From: Sipunculus nudus
Lineage: Eukaryota > Annelida > Sipuncula > Golfingiida > Sipunculidae
Assembly (NCBI GenBank): GCA_026874595.1
Contig: CM049317.1
Location: 60,920,618 to 60,984,617, forward strand
DNA length: 64,000 nt
Direction of reading: 5' to 3'
Part shown: piece by piece, positions 11,381 through 30,759 of the stretch
Layout: every line of letters starts with the position of its first letter
Numbering within the stretch: position 1 is the first letter of the stretch
The notes under the pieces: generated by a model
What the model saw: the letters and a program-made list of their open reading frames with translations, nothing else
Told to the model about the DNA's origin: nothing
The model's database searches: none
Translations under genes and position numbers: made by a program

Positions 11381-12450
11381 GTGTGTATTGCATTGCTGAA
11401 ATCAAAATGATCAGAAATTTGGAACAGAACAAGCTGCTTTATATGTCATGATCTGACGATTTCTCTATATATGTACATAAAAAATAATTTATTAACGGTC
11501 TTTAAGTCTCCGTACCTGCGGAGGGGTTTACGTTATAATTCAGTCCATATTATAGCTCAAGCAGATTTACCATTGACATTGAAATAATCACCTGCAATTG
11601 GTGGTTATTTAGGCCACTGAACAGCTCCTTTCATAATCCTGAGGTCGGTGTAGACCTATTATAAATGGAATATTTTATGACCAAAAAATCCCTTTGGGAC
11701 TATTTAGTTCTTATGATAGTGCCATTTTGTCCCTCCTTCTAAAGACACCAATCGAAAACCGCTCTTTAAGATTCAATGAGGATACAAACAGTTTCATCAT
11801 TTTGGCCACGCATCATGGTCTACAGGTACGCTGTCATTTGACATAAACCAGACCAATCGTATGATAGGTTTTCGTACTTTCTAAGACCACCTACCATGTG
11901 CGGGTAAAATGCCGTAGGAACGAAGTGATTAATTCACCTGCATGTTTGTTGAATCTCTGACGGCAAGAATACAAGTGTGGTTAGGACGAGTTACTTACTT
12001 GACGATAGCTATAAATATGGTCGCGACATAGGAAATGGCTTGTTATACAATAGAGAAGGATTTACACTTTGGTGTGTGAGTTCACATGTTTTTTTGTGTG
12101 TTATTTCACCATTTGTAGCTCAATCTTAAGAATACTGGCTGTTTAATACGATAACGATGCAACAGGATTGGTGGTTGTTACAGTGCATTTTCCCTTATGA
12201 CTAATGTCACGACTCACATAGGCTTAACAATTCAATATACATGCCTACTTAGTCGTATATTCACAGCTGTTGTTATGATTGACCAAATGAACTTTACTGC
12301 CTTAAAGGTGCCTGTCACACCACTAGAAATGTGAACGACCAGGTTCCTTTAACTGTCAAACCTATTGGCTGAAACTCATGCATACGTACACTCCAAAAGA
12401 TAAATAAGTAATGAGTTAACAAAAAGCAAATCAATATATTAAAAAACACA
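11381..12450. other. Intergenic DNA without recognised features
   Basis: No ORF of note. If the minus-strand candidate transcript at 12458-13132 is real, this would be its first intron. Confidence 0.35.
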
Positions 12451-12457
12451 CACTAAC

Positions 12458-13132
12458 CTTTCTCTGGAGAGGCGCTCCATACATGCAAGCACTGATGATC
12501 ATAAAAGTTCAATAATAATCACAGTAACAAGTCCGTTAACCGCAGTACACAGAGTAGTGCCTTGTTTTCACTTCTCCTGATCACATGACACACGTGTCAT
12601 CGGAATGTTACGCTGCCCGGCTCACCATTTGTTGCCGCTGTGATCACAGTACAGTCAGTCCACTGATTAGATACACAAAGCTCCGACCACCACCAGTCCC
12701 TCTTTGGTGTATTGGTATTCCTCTCACGACACAATTCACGCAGTACTCACTAATTAGCGCACAGACGATTCTATCTTGACTAAAAGTCAATGTCTTTCAC
12801 AGCTGATGTCTCCTGGCTCTAGGTAACCGTATATGCTTCCACACCGCGATATCCAGTGCCTCCATAGTTACACGTTTTAATAATGTCCTTGGCCTGTTCC
12901 TGGAAGCGCTCACAGCAGGTGTAAATTCGGCCGATTGCCAGTGCGTCGGCAAAATGCGATACTCGCTCTAAAGTCCGTTACATAGAAATCGCCGTGGTCT
13001 TCCTCAGACACCGACAATCTACGCTTATAGACATCATCTCACAGGTGTCTAGACTCTTGATGCACACAGACCTGCCCCTGGACTGCAGATATCCTCAGGC
13101 TACACGAACTGGCGCACTGACCTGGCACTTGT
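12458..13132 (-). other. Candidate first exon of an unidentified minus-strand transcript
   Basis: Bounded upstream by a CRE and TATA box (see promoter at 13156-13178) and downstream by a good donor, GAAAG|GTTAGTG on the minus strand. The exon would be about 675 nt and mostly untranslated. The last ATGs read MIISACMYGAPLQRK into the donor. No following exon could be identified, so the product is unknown or the RNA is non-coding. Confidence 0.3.
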
Positions 13133-13155
13133 AGCGAATTTCGTCTTAATCACGT

Positions 13156-13178
13156 CTTATATATGCTTGCTGACGTCA
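13156..13178 (-). promoter_or_regulatory. CRE and TATA box on the minus strand
   Basis: On the minus strand TGACGTCA (13171-13178) lies 8 bp before TATATAAG (13156-13163). That predicts a start near 13130. The spacing suits a polymerase II core promoter; no expression evidence is available. Confidence 0.4.
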
Positions 13179-14659
13179 CAGGTCCTGACCGTCTTCTGGC
13201 CAATCACCACTTCCTATAATGCCGACGACCAACTATTACACGAGTCTTAATATGGACACGCCTACACAGACAAAACCATGAGAAAACCAAACTATACAGG
13301 TGCTGATCCTTTGAAATCTACAACAAACAACCGTTACTATAGTGACCGCCAAAGAGAGACGGCTCCCACGGAATTAGACTGCACTAAAAGTAATATCAAA
13401 TGAGACACGGGTGCTTTCTAACCAAAGTTCACACGCTTATTTCCATACATGATAATCCATATAAATGTACAGTAAGAATATCAAAACAATCATCTGGTTA
13501 TACTCCCTACTAGAACATGCAATACAATAACTAAGTCACAATCATTTGGTGACGGAGCCCATTCACCTACCTTTTAAAAAAGTATGTTAGATAATAGTTT
13601 AGCTTAGGGCTGTTTCTTTCTCTGTTAGCAATCAGTTTGTTTCCTTGATACGATACAGCATACAAAGCGTATCGTTAACCGTATATAGATGTTGCGTATC
13701 GATATGTATCGATATACTGGTATGTTGTACAGCCCTATAAGTGTTAGATGTAATAAACTAAAGTAACTGGATATATGATAGACTTGCATACAAGGGACAT
13801 ATAAATATTTTCTGAGTCAATTTCGACAAATCATGATATATATTCATAAATACTATACATGTATATACTGTTTTTAACATCTCTCGTCTCTGTTTCAGTC
13901 ATGTTTGTACCTATAGCTATTAATTATAACCTCCAGACTTGCGTGCAAAGGCAAATATCCACGAATGATTGTTCCTAGCATAAAAACTACCAATGTCGTT
14001 TTTGTACTCTATTTATATATGTCAACAGTTTTCAGGTCACCGGTAAACGTGCATAAAAACATCGTCACAGTACTTTGAACTTTGGTAATACGCTTGGGTC
14101 GACTGTACACTTAACCGACAATACAGGAAGCTCCTGTAAAGGAATACACGCTACAACAACTGATTCATTGCAGGTTTGTTATTTAGACCGAATTTTTCAC
14201 TATCACTGTCAAGGCTGAAAAAAATGGGGATAAGGTATTGGATTAGGCAATACATATACCTTGCCCTTGTCTGCCGGCTCTCCTGTTTATACTTTAGAAC
14301 TGCAAGGTTAGTATGGTTTCATGCAGGACAATGACCAGGTGACAGGTTGCATGAATTTATCTGTCTAACAAACAGGAGGTGTCATTTGCATTGACTTGTA
14401 ATGGAGACTTTATTTCATATTATATACGGTTACTTTATAAAAAAAACACCTTTCCGCCAGATTTCGTTCCTACTCAAAACGAACCTCTTCTGTTCGGGCA
14501 CTTTGGGACGATCGGACTATCTTGTCTCAACTGTCAAACTTCAAAATTAAAATTTGTTACATTTCAAGGAAACACCACCTGTTTACATTTCACATGTTTA
14601 CAAAATATAACATATTCCGTAAAGTCCTTACCAATAAATCTCCCATTTATATGTAAGTT
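13179..14659. other. Intergenic DNA
   Basis: Contains a short ATCGATA-rich patch near 13660-13720. The 95-codon frame at 14379-14666 has no recognised domain and may belong to the adjoining LINE remnant. Confidence 0.4.
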
Positions 14660-15661
14660 GGATTGAAAAATACTTATCCAACACACTTGAACGGACTACC
14701 TTGTCCTCTTCACTATACATTTATACCTAATCCGATGGTGTATTTAGAAGCCCCGGTGCATTGTGTGTGTCAGCTTATAAGCTATATATGTTCACAACAG
14801 GATGTTAAGATTGAAATAGATAGAAGACATAATATATATTTAAAAAAAAAAAAGAACCGGTTATGTACTTTCTGTTTCAACCAAGGTGCGAATATTATAG
14901 AGGAGTTTCATGTTATCATGGAATGTAAGTTATATGTGACATTAAGAAATAAATATTTTAATGAACACATGGTTCAGAACAAAATGAATGGTTTTCTTCA
15001 GCTGATATCATGTAAAAATAGTTATACCATAAATAATCTTGCTATGTATATAAACCAAAGGGAGATGTATAATGATCAATGTGGGGGCAGAAGCTGCAAC
15101 ATGGTGGGAGATCTATACTACTGGTTGAATTAATGTATGTTTATAATTATGTTGTTATACTGCAAGTGTACTTTATATTGATGATAGTTATATTACTTCA
15201 ACATTATAATTTATTATTGTATGAGCAAAAAAAAAATGCCACGTGAGCATAAACCTATTAGTTTACACCTCCGCAGATCTGCAGCATTATGGTGAAATAT
15301 AAGTGTTATGTTCTGCCTGTAGAGGGCAGCACGGTAATCAGGTTGTTGCAGCATGTCTATGGCTTTGAGTTTGAATAGTAAATGTGCTCTTTATGAAGCC
15401 TTTGACACGGAGCTATTCACATAATGACATAACAGTGTACATACGTTATTTTTACAACCTTTTACACAAAAGGCTGTTTGTTATTTATTTTACTATGTAT
15501 TATTGTTAGCATAAGTAATGTTCTAGTACTTTTTTAAAATTATTTTTGTATTTGCATTACTTTGGATGGACAGCACATATTTGTGTATTTTATTGTATTG
15601 GTTCTATGGGCCAGAGGCCTACATACCTGAATAAAAATATTCATTCATTCATTCATTCATA
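14660..15661 (+). mobile_element. LINE 3' end with (ATTC)n tail
   Basis: The open frame 14663-15133 ends with RLCTFCFNQG, then EEFHVIMECKLY, LRNKYF and FLQLISCKN. This is the zinc-knuckle-like C-terminal tail common in invertebrate non-LTR reverse transcriptases (C.FC....EDE.H....C..Y..LR..Y). The 3' region ends GGGCCAGAGGCCTACATACC, AATAAA and (ATTC)n at about 15644-15660, a typical LINE terminus. Only the C-terminal part is present. Confidence 0.7.
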
Positions 15662-17021
15662 TGCGACAGGTCTGAGACAGAAATTGGGGAAAATGCCTTG
15701 GATAGTCGTGGGTGTGTCGCACGAAATCCAGGTGAAGAAGGAAAAAAAAAAAAAAAAAGGAAAAGAAAGAAGGAAAAAAGAAAACTGTCGTAGGCCCTTG
15801 TCGCAGAATTTTGAGCATGTTCAATTTTTTTTTCAGCGTCGTAGCTTACTCTTTGTGCCAGGCCGTTCTCGTAGGTATTCGCTACGATGCTTTATGACTG
15901 TGTCACGAAAAACCTACGACTTTCGCAGGTACTTTTTTTAGAAATCAGTGAGGGAGGGGAATTTTTTTTTTACCTTTTTATAATAAATTTCCAATGAAAA
16001 TTTCATATGAACCGGGGATAACATGACACATGTTAAAACTGTTTGTAAAACATTGTAGTAAAAACCGCACATAGGATTTTAATTTTTAGAAGATATTTTG
16101 GTTGGAGGTTACCGCCTCCATTTTAGAGCTAGCTTACTTGAGTATAAACATCCCCGGAATTTTATTCCGGTTTCAGACTACATGACAGGGAAGAAGCCCA
16201 CGCTTCTTCTCATTTTATATCCTGGTGTTTATCAGGCAGTACTGGTTCAGAGGACCCTTGGTGTGTAACCGTGCCAATTGCTGGGATCCCCCGAAAGGCG
16301 CACTCGCCTCTGAGTGAAACACGGCCGTGTGGCATTGCCTTCTCATTAAGCCTGCAGAGCGCTCACGATGTGATGGGGGCGACCGATATTACATTTACGT
16401 CGGGTCCGACAGTTAAATTAAATAACGATTTGATTTTTAATAACACTGACAAGAATCAGTGTAATAATAAAAATAACAATATCAATAATAAAAATCAACA
16501 TACTGATACACACACCGAACGTATTGTAAGATTATTAGATAATGCGATGTATGTGTCAACATTTTGTAAAGGCTATGGAGGTGCTTTAAATCAGTTTTTT
16601 TCCTCACGAGCTTAGCTGCTAGGATCGCTTATTTATAAAAATTACAAGCTCTCCAGGAACAAACAATACAGTTTTATCAAAGATTTCAGTATTTCTTCGG
16701 GCTGCAATCCTGACGATTATATCTTTGGTTCAATTTGCAGATACCAGATGGCACTACCATCGACTAACGCAAAACAGAATTTTCGAAGAAAATAACAAGA
16801 TAAGAAAAATCTAGATATGTGGTATTTATTAGCAAAAATTTTAAGAGAAAAATATATGATGCTAAAAGCAGCAAATGAAGCTGTATCTTCAGTAACCAGA
16901 CATTCTGCGCGGAAGCAAATCCTCGAAAAATGGAGTAAAAAAAAAAAAGAAACAAACAAACAAAACAGGATGGCTTTCGTCTTGATTCTGGCTCGCTGGA
17001 GTGAACTAAAATCACGATTCC
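15662..17021. other. Repeat-derived intergenic DNA
   Basis: Includes an A-rich stretch near 15740-15785, a patch (16310-16370) sharing GAGTGAAACACG and TTAAGCCTGCAGAGCGC with the SINE-like unit at 36605-36790, and a 114-codon plus-strand frame (16271-16615) that begins in that patch and has no domain. No gene supported. Confidence 0.4.
16300..16390 (-). repeat. Fragment of the 36605-type SINE-like repeat
   Basis: Shares GAGTGAAACACG and CATTAAGCCTGCAGAGCGC with 36611-36670. Only the 3' part is present. Confidence 0.5.
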
Positions 17022-17290
17022 CAGGGGCGGATACAAAATGGTACAAGGACGGCGGGGATTGAGGGTGGCTGGGTGCTGTGGGAGGGGGGGGGGGGGTACA
17101 GGTAAACAAGTGGTATGCCAGGTGCTAGTAGACTTTATATATAACTCTCGCATGCATAAATATAATGAAGAAAACGGCACGAGACGTAAAATCTAGCGCC
17201 CCCCCCCCCCCGTATAATTCAGCATATATCATGTCCATTTTTCCCAGTATTTTTTTTTTTTCGAAAAAAAGGGGGGCCCTGCGCACTAGC
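17022..17290. repeat. CAGGGGCGGAT-type repeat with G and C homopolymers
   Basis: Begins CAGGGGCGGATACAAAATGG, like the insertion at 29604, and contains runs of about 13 G (17086-17098) and 12 C (17199-17210). The right boundary is not clear. Confidence 0.35.
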
Positions 17291-17389
17291 ATACTCCGCC
17301 ATTAGTTCCCCCAACTCCGTGCTCAGTCATAATTAGCCTTTCGTTCCTTGCCCGTCAGGACGATATGAGATAGGTTTGATGACCACTAG

Positions 17390-17654
17390 GGGCCTGGACA
17401 GCTGAGCGGTAAAACGCTTGGCTTTCTCCGCTGGCGACCCGGGTTCGATCCTCGGTTTGGCTATGAGAGTGGGTTGTAGTTGCCCGTCCAAGGTCGGTGG
17501 TTTTCTCCGGGTCCTCCGGTTTCCTCCACCCTTACCGACTAATGAACGCTAACATCCGAGCCATGGAGAGTGCCTCGTATTAGTTATATTAATTAGTTGT
17601 ACAATCCATGTGAAATAAAGTTATATAATAAAGTCATATAATAAAGTTTATTAT
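17390..17654 (+). mobile_element. Full-length tRNA-derived SINE with 11-bp target duplications
   Basis: Flanked by perfect ATGACCACTAG repeats (17379-17389 and 17655-17665). The head has pol III boxes: A-box-like TGGACAGCTGAGCGG and B box GGGTTCGATCC. The middle carries GGTGGTTTTCTCCGGGTCC, a conserved central motif of a widespread animal SINE group (possibly the MetaSINE type). The tail is made of repeated (A)TAAAGT units. Confidence 0.85.
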
Positions 17655-17665
17655 ATGACCACTAG

Positions 17666-17929
17666 ATAAGTCATTTTTTGACCGCTCTGATGGTGACCAT
17701 AAGTATCTCGGTCAAGGCTACAATGCATGGCCATACGGAACCCACGCGACTCTCCAGTAAAGGGTTCTATTCACTTGCCACCGACTCTTTGTTAGACGTA
17801 AATGAAGTTTACACGCGGTTAAACATTCTTAAAATTATTTGTTTTTATACAACCAGGGTTTTACATATTAGCCAACCAGTTCGCGTGCGGCGAATTAGTG
17901 TAAAGTAAATGTCAATGTAAATTGCAGTT
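17666..17929. other. Spacer before the Penelope-like repeat
   Basis: No domain in the 76-codon plus frame at 17678. Nothing else recognised. Confidence 0.35.
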
Positions 17930-18180
17930 AAAGAGCTGGGAACAATGTTGATGTTGCTCTCACTCATAAGGTACAGATTAACTGTTACAGATGTACCTGA
18001 CGAGTGGGAGCAACCTCAACATTGCTCCCACGAAACAATACTGTAGTACCAACAGATGAAGTCAAAGTAATTAACCATTAATTAATTATAAAACGCTCCC
18101 ACATGGTAGAGCACTATCACCTGAATGTATTGAATTCATGTTATGTGATCAAAGCAAATTATATATATATATATATATAA
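17930..18180 (+). mobile_element. Penelope-like terminal repeat fragment with (AT)n end
   Basis: Homologous to the right arm at 54116-54300: GCTCCCACGAAACA, GATGAAGTCAAA, AAACGCTCCCA, GTAGA(A/G)CACTATCACC and TGTATTGAATTCA occur in the same order, ending in (AT)n. Contains a hammerhead ribozyme at 17982-18055. Solo remnant without coding sequence. Confidence 0.8.
17982..18055 (+). ncRNA. Type I hammerhead ribozyme, Penelope-associated
   Basis: Core boxes are all present in order: CTGACGA (17997-18003), GAAA (18032-18035) and GTA (18043-18045) before the predicted cleavage after A18045. Stem II is a perfect 10-bp helix, GTGGGAGCAA (18004-18013) with TTGCTCCCAC (18022-18031). Stem III is minimal (A-U, C-G). 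Stem I pairs GTAC with GTAC and CTGTT with AACAG across an internal loop. Hammerheads in Penelope-like terminal repeats are known. It lies on the sense strand 495 bp before the ENPP6-like ATG. Confidence 0.85.
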
Positions 18181-18549
18181 ATGCGTGTGTGCAAAAATAC
18201 AGTTTAACCCTCCGTGGTCACACAGTGCTCTAAGTGTTACATCAGGGCCTGATAAACTCAGCTTGCTAAAGGATCTTAATCACTACCGTCGGTACACCTC
18301 ATCGGCTAATCAGATGACCGAATTCAACTACTCAGGAACGATCATACATTGATGAATACATTATTTTTTATTAAATTGTACTTAATCAGTTTCTTTATCT
18401 AATTCCAGCTTGAACTGCTTAAGATGGAACGCAGATGATCATGTGTAAGCGCTGACCACATGCATGTTAGCAAGGAAAATCGCTACTGGCAAATACAATC
18501 TTAACAAGAAACTGGGTTTGACACGGACGAGAGTGAACACTAAAGTAAG
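18181..18549 (+). promoter_or_regulatory. ENPP6-like 5' flank with possible 5' UTR splice acceptor
   Basis: A credible acceptor (TTTCTTTATCTAATTCCAG, ending 18408) precedes the ATG by 141 bp, so the 5' UTR may begin in an upstream non-coding exon. No TATA box is obvious in the last 150 bp. Confidence 0.35.
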
Positions 18550-27230
<8,681 letters not shown>

Positions 27231-27489
27231 GTTCACGATAGCATAATAATATGCATAAATGTCCCGGTAAGTGTGTATTAAAGGGAAGGCCTAATGTCTG
27301 GCCATTATTATAGATTCAAAGCTTAATTTCCTTCATTTTTATAGATTGCGTCTTTCTTTTTATAGACCTGATAATAGTTGTTGCAAAAATCATATATGCT
27401 TGAATATGAGCGGTGATTGAAAATCAAGACAGAATTAATCTTATTGTTTACATGATATTTTTGTCGAAAGCATTATTTTTAATAGTTTG

Positions 27490-27506
27490 AATAAACCCTG
27501 AATAAA
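27490..27506 (+). terminator. Poly(A) signals of the complete ENPP6-like gene
   Basis: AATAAA at 27490-27495 and again at 27501-27506, giving a predicted 3' UTR of about 280-300 nt. Conserved between both duplicated copies. Confidence 0.65.
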
Positions 27507-27567
27507 GACGGTGTTATCGTAAATATGCCGAACCTAACCACGACTATTGAATCTGATATCGTCACTT

Positions 27568-27598
27568 CACGTGATCTGGTTACGTCATAATTACGTCA
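27568..27598. promoter_or_regulatory. E-box plus two CRE-like sites, copy 2
   Basis: CACGTGA at 27568 and TACGTCA at 27581 and 27592, spaced as in copy 1. It could be a downstream element or a promoter of an unseen antisense transcript. Confidence 0.3.
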
Positions 27599-27860
27599 CA
27601 AGCGCAGACTATTTTTTTGTCCGCTTAGGGAATCACATCAGGACACTGGTGAAGGGTGGTCAAAGAACACAGAAAATTTTTGCTGACTTTTTTTATAATA
27701 TAGTACGATTTATTGGTTTCCTGTGAAGAGCAACTGGATATTATTATTGCGGTTATGTTTGTTGTTTATTTATGGTGAAGGGTACCGCGAATGATTAGCA
27801 TATCTATATGGTGTCCACACAAGAAACAATTAACGCCATACTGGAAACAAATCTCCTTTT

Positions 27861-27861
<1 letters not shown>

Positions 27862-27903
<42 letters not shown>

Positions 27904-27910
27904 TTATATA
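27862..27910. repeat. (AT)n microsatellite in the duplicated block
   Basis: Longer than its counterpart at 2718-2760, so the tract length changed after the duplication. Confidence 0.9.
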
Positions 27911-27951
27911 TAATTTGAATGTAACCGATTTAAACTTATCCATTGAAAATT

Positions 27952-29124
27952 CATTGCGAGAAACAGTCACAGGGGGCGCTTTTTATAGCGTAGAATGGCG
28001 GTGATTTTAAAGGTGCCATTCACCCTCTTTTGTAAAAAAAAGAATTTATTGGATTTATGGCTTTCTCTGTATATATATTTATAATCTAAAAGTAATTCTG
28101 GTTTTAAAAGTTCTTATAATGCCTCCGTGAAGGATGTATGAAATTGTTTATCAACCACGTGTTTGTAAACACAGCAATGTTGACAAACGTGATAAACATG
28201 TAACCAAAGGTAGGTTGCATATATATGCGGAGGTTGAAAGGTCACTTGTTGCTAAACGCCATTTGGAAAGCTCTGGCTTATCTGACTTGCTGCCAGATGC
28301 CCTTGTTGAATTTGTTTTGATTATTTTGGCGGGCCCCTACATATAATAAACACGTTGATATAAACAAAACAAGCAACGTGTGTTCAGTGATATCCATTTT
28401 GTTTTTACCTTTTGATTACCTTTTGATCATAAAGGACAGATAGTTGATTGGGCCCCTTTAAATATTCCAATAATTAATTTTCATTAGCCCTCGGGGGAGA
28501 AAAAACGCAGCACACATTGGGGATAAAAACCTAGACCGGATTTTAATGGGACTCCTTGAAAGGGGGCTAGAATTAGGTAACCAAGTAAAATCCTCTTAAA
28601 TATTAATAGGCTGCTGCTACAGCCTCCCAGCGGCTGTCGTCTGGCTGCTGACTGCGACAGCATCTGATTCTGAAAAGTGACACTCAGCTAACAGCAGCTC
28701 AATAACAAGCTGTGAAACAGCTGTAATGTGGATCGGCATTAACCGCCACCACATGAAGGCAGACAACACCAACACTCGCATAGTTTGCCGCAACACGATC
28801 TTTCCGTACTTTTAGTCAACACTACGCCCCCAAGCATGGATTTAGGATTAACTGCATGTTGCCGTTATTAAGAAAATATGTATTCATCTCACACTGTTAA
28901 CCAATATACACTGTTACACACATGTACAGCTTTTTTCTTTCACTGACTTCGTTATTGTATTATATTTCTGTTTTTTTTATATATTCAATTGTGCCTTCAG
29001 CCACAGAGATTCCGACATATTCATAGGGCTTATTAAATATACCAACTCCTGTTTTATCTGACCTTTAGTTATATTCTCTGTACTATATTAATTGTATTTG
29101 ATCTGTACTTTCTGATTGCATCTG
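27952..29124. other. Intergenic DNA after the ENPP6-like gene
   Basis: A 70-codon plus frame at 28134 has no recognised domain. Nothing else assigned. Confidence 0.4.
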
Positions 29125-30430
29125 ATCGGATCCTATCCGTTCTGTTGGTGTCTGACCATATCTGGTCTGTTGGTGTCTGATCATATCTGGTCTGTTGGTG
29201 TCTGATCATATCTGGTCGCTTCAATTCTAATCATATCTAGTCTGTTGTTGTCAGGTTATACATGTATTTGGTCTGCTCATATCTTATCATATCTGGTTTA
29301 TTGGATTCTATTTAAGCCGGTACTCTTCGATTCTGATATATGCTCTGTTGGTGTCTGTATATAGCTGGCCTGTTGGTGTCTCTTCATATCTGGTCCGTTG
29401 GTGTCTGATCATATCTTTTCTGTTGGTGTCTCTTCATGTGGTCTGTTGGTGTCTGATCATATCTTTTCTGTTGGTGTCTCTTCATGTGGTCTGTTGGTGT
29501 CTGTTCATATCTGGTCTGCTAGTTTCTCTACATATATCGTCTGTTGGTGTCTGTTAATATCTTGTCTGTAGGTGTCTGATCATATCTGCTCTGTTGGTGT
29601 CTGCAGGGGCGGATCCAGGATTTGGGAAAGGGGGGGGGGAGGTCCAACCAAGGAGTACTAATGAAAAACCTAAAGAAAGATCACCAGGTCCGGAAAAGGG
29701 GGGTCTAGGGCGCAAAATTTTGTCTGAAACCCTATAAAAGCTAGCAGCGGATGAAAAAAAAAAAAGGGGGGGGGGATCCGGACCCCCTGGACCCCTCCCC
29801 TGGAGCCGCTTCTGGTCTAATCATATCTGGTCTGTTGGTGTCTGTTCAAATCTGGTCTGTTGGTGTCTGTTCATATCTGGTCTGTTAGTGTCTGTTCATA
29901 TCTGGTCTGTTGGTTTCCAATCATATCTTTTCTGTTGATGTCTGTTTATGCCTGGTCTGTTGGTGTTTCTTCATGTTTGCATTGCGTCCTAACTTGACAG
30001 GGTGAGCTTTCTACATGGTCACTTGGTACGGCACAGTGTGAACGCAGGTTAAAATGTAGCCCGATCTACATAATTCTACACCGGTCTAGCGTGCGCCACA
30101 TTTCTCTAGTGTAAATGGGGCACATGTCTGCTCCGTTCATGTCTGACCATATCTGGTCTTTTATGTCTGACCATATCTGGTCTTTTCATGTCTGATCATA
30201 TCTGGTCTGTTAATGTCTGATCATATCTGGTCTGTTCATGTCGGATCATATCTGCTGCCTTCATGTCTGATCATTTCTGGTCTGTTGGTGTCTGATCATA
30301 TCTGCTCCGTTCATGCCTGATCATATCTGCTCCGTTCATGTCTGATCATATCTTGTCAGTTGGTATCTGATCATATCTGGTTTGCTGGTATCTGATCATA
30401 TCTGTTTTTGGTGTGTCATCATATATCTGT
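29125..30430 (+). repeat. 25-bp minisatellite, interrupted
   Basis: Units follow TCTGATCATATCTGGTCTG plus TTGGTG or TTCATG, with many variants. The TTGGTG type dominates the left part and TTCATG the right (30120-30360). It is interrupted by a G-rich insertion (29604-29814) and by unrelated DNA at about 29970-30120. The open frame at 29348-29557 is only the array read through. Confidence 0.9.
29604..29814. mobile_element. hAT-like MITE inserted in the minisatellite
   Basis: Left end CAGGGGCGGATCCAGG; right end, inverted, CAGAAGCGGCTCCAGG. CAG...CTG termini and the GC-rich inverted ends suggest a hAT-type miniature element, but no clear 8-bp target duplication can be seen because the host is repetitive. 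Confidence 0.45.
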
Positions 30431-30759
30431 TTGAATTAGACCAACGAGAGCTTGTGCCGCACGTTTAAAAATTTGGAGCTGGAAGCATAATGCGACACCA
30501 TGCTCTTACAGATCGGATAACAATTCTTTACCCTGTGTCAGCCATGGTGGTGAATGTCACGAAATTTTGTTAAAATCTGTTTTATTTTCATTTCTCGAGT
30601 AAGCTGTATCGCGTAAGCTGTTTCTTTGTATGAGTTGCAAGTAGGCCAGCGTCGCTGGTCAGTATTATTGTGTCGCGATACAATAGGGGTATTCAATAAA
30701 GGTTACCGAGTGCGCTGCAGGTCAAGTTCTGCCATCACTTGGTAAGGGTAGCCTTTTTT

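Noticed and set aside
16717-17180. Two overlapping minus frames of 130 and 138 codons with proline runs
   Set aside because: The proline run comes from a poly(G) tract and the rest has no domain; two frames open over the same DNA suggests chance.
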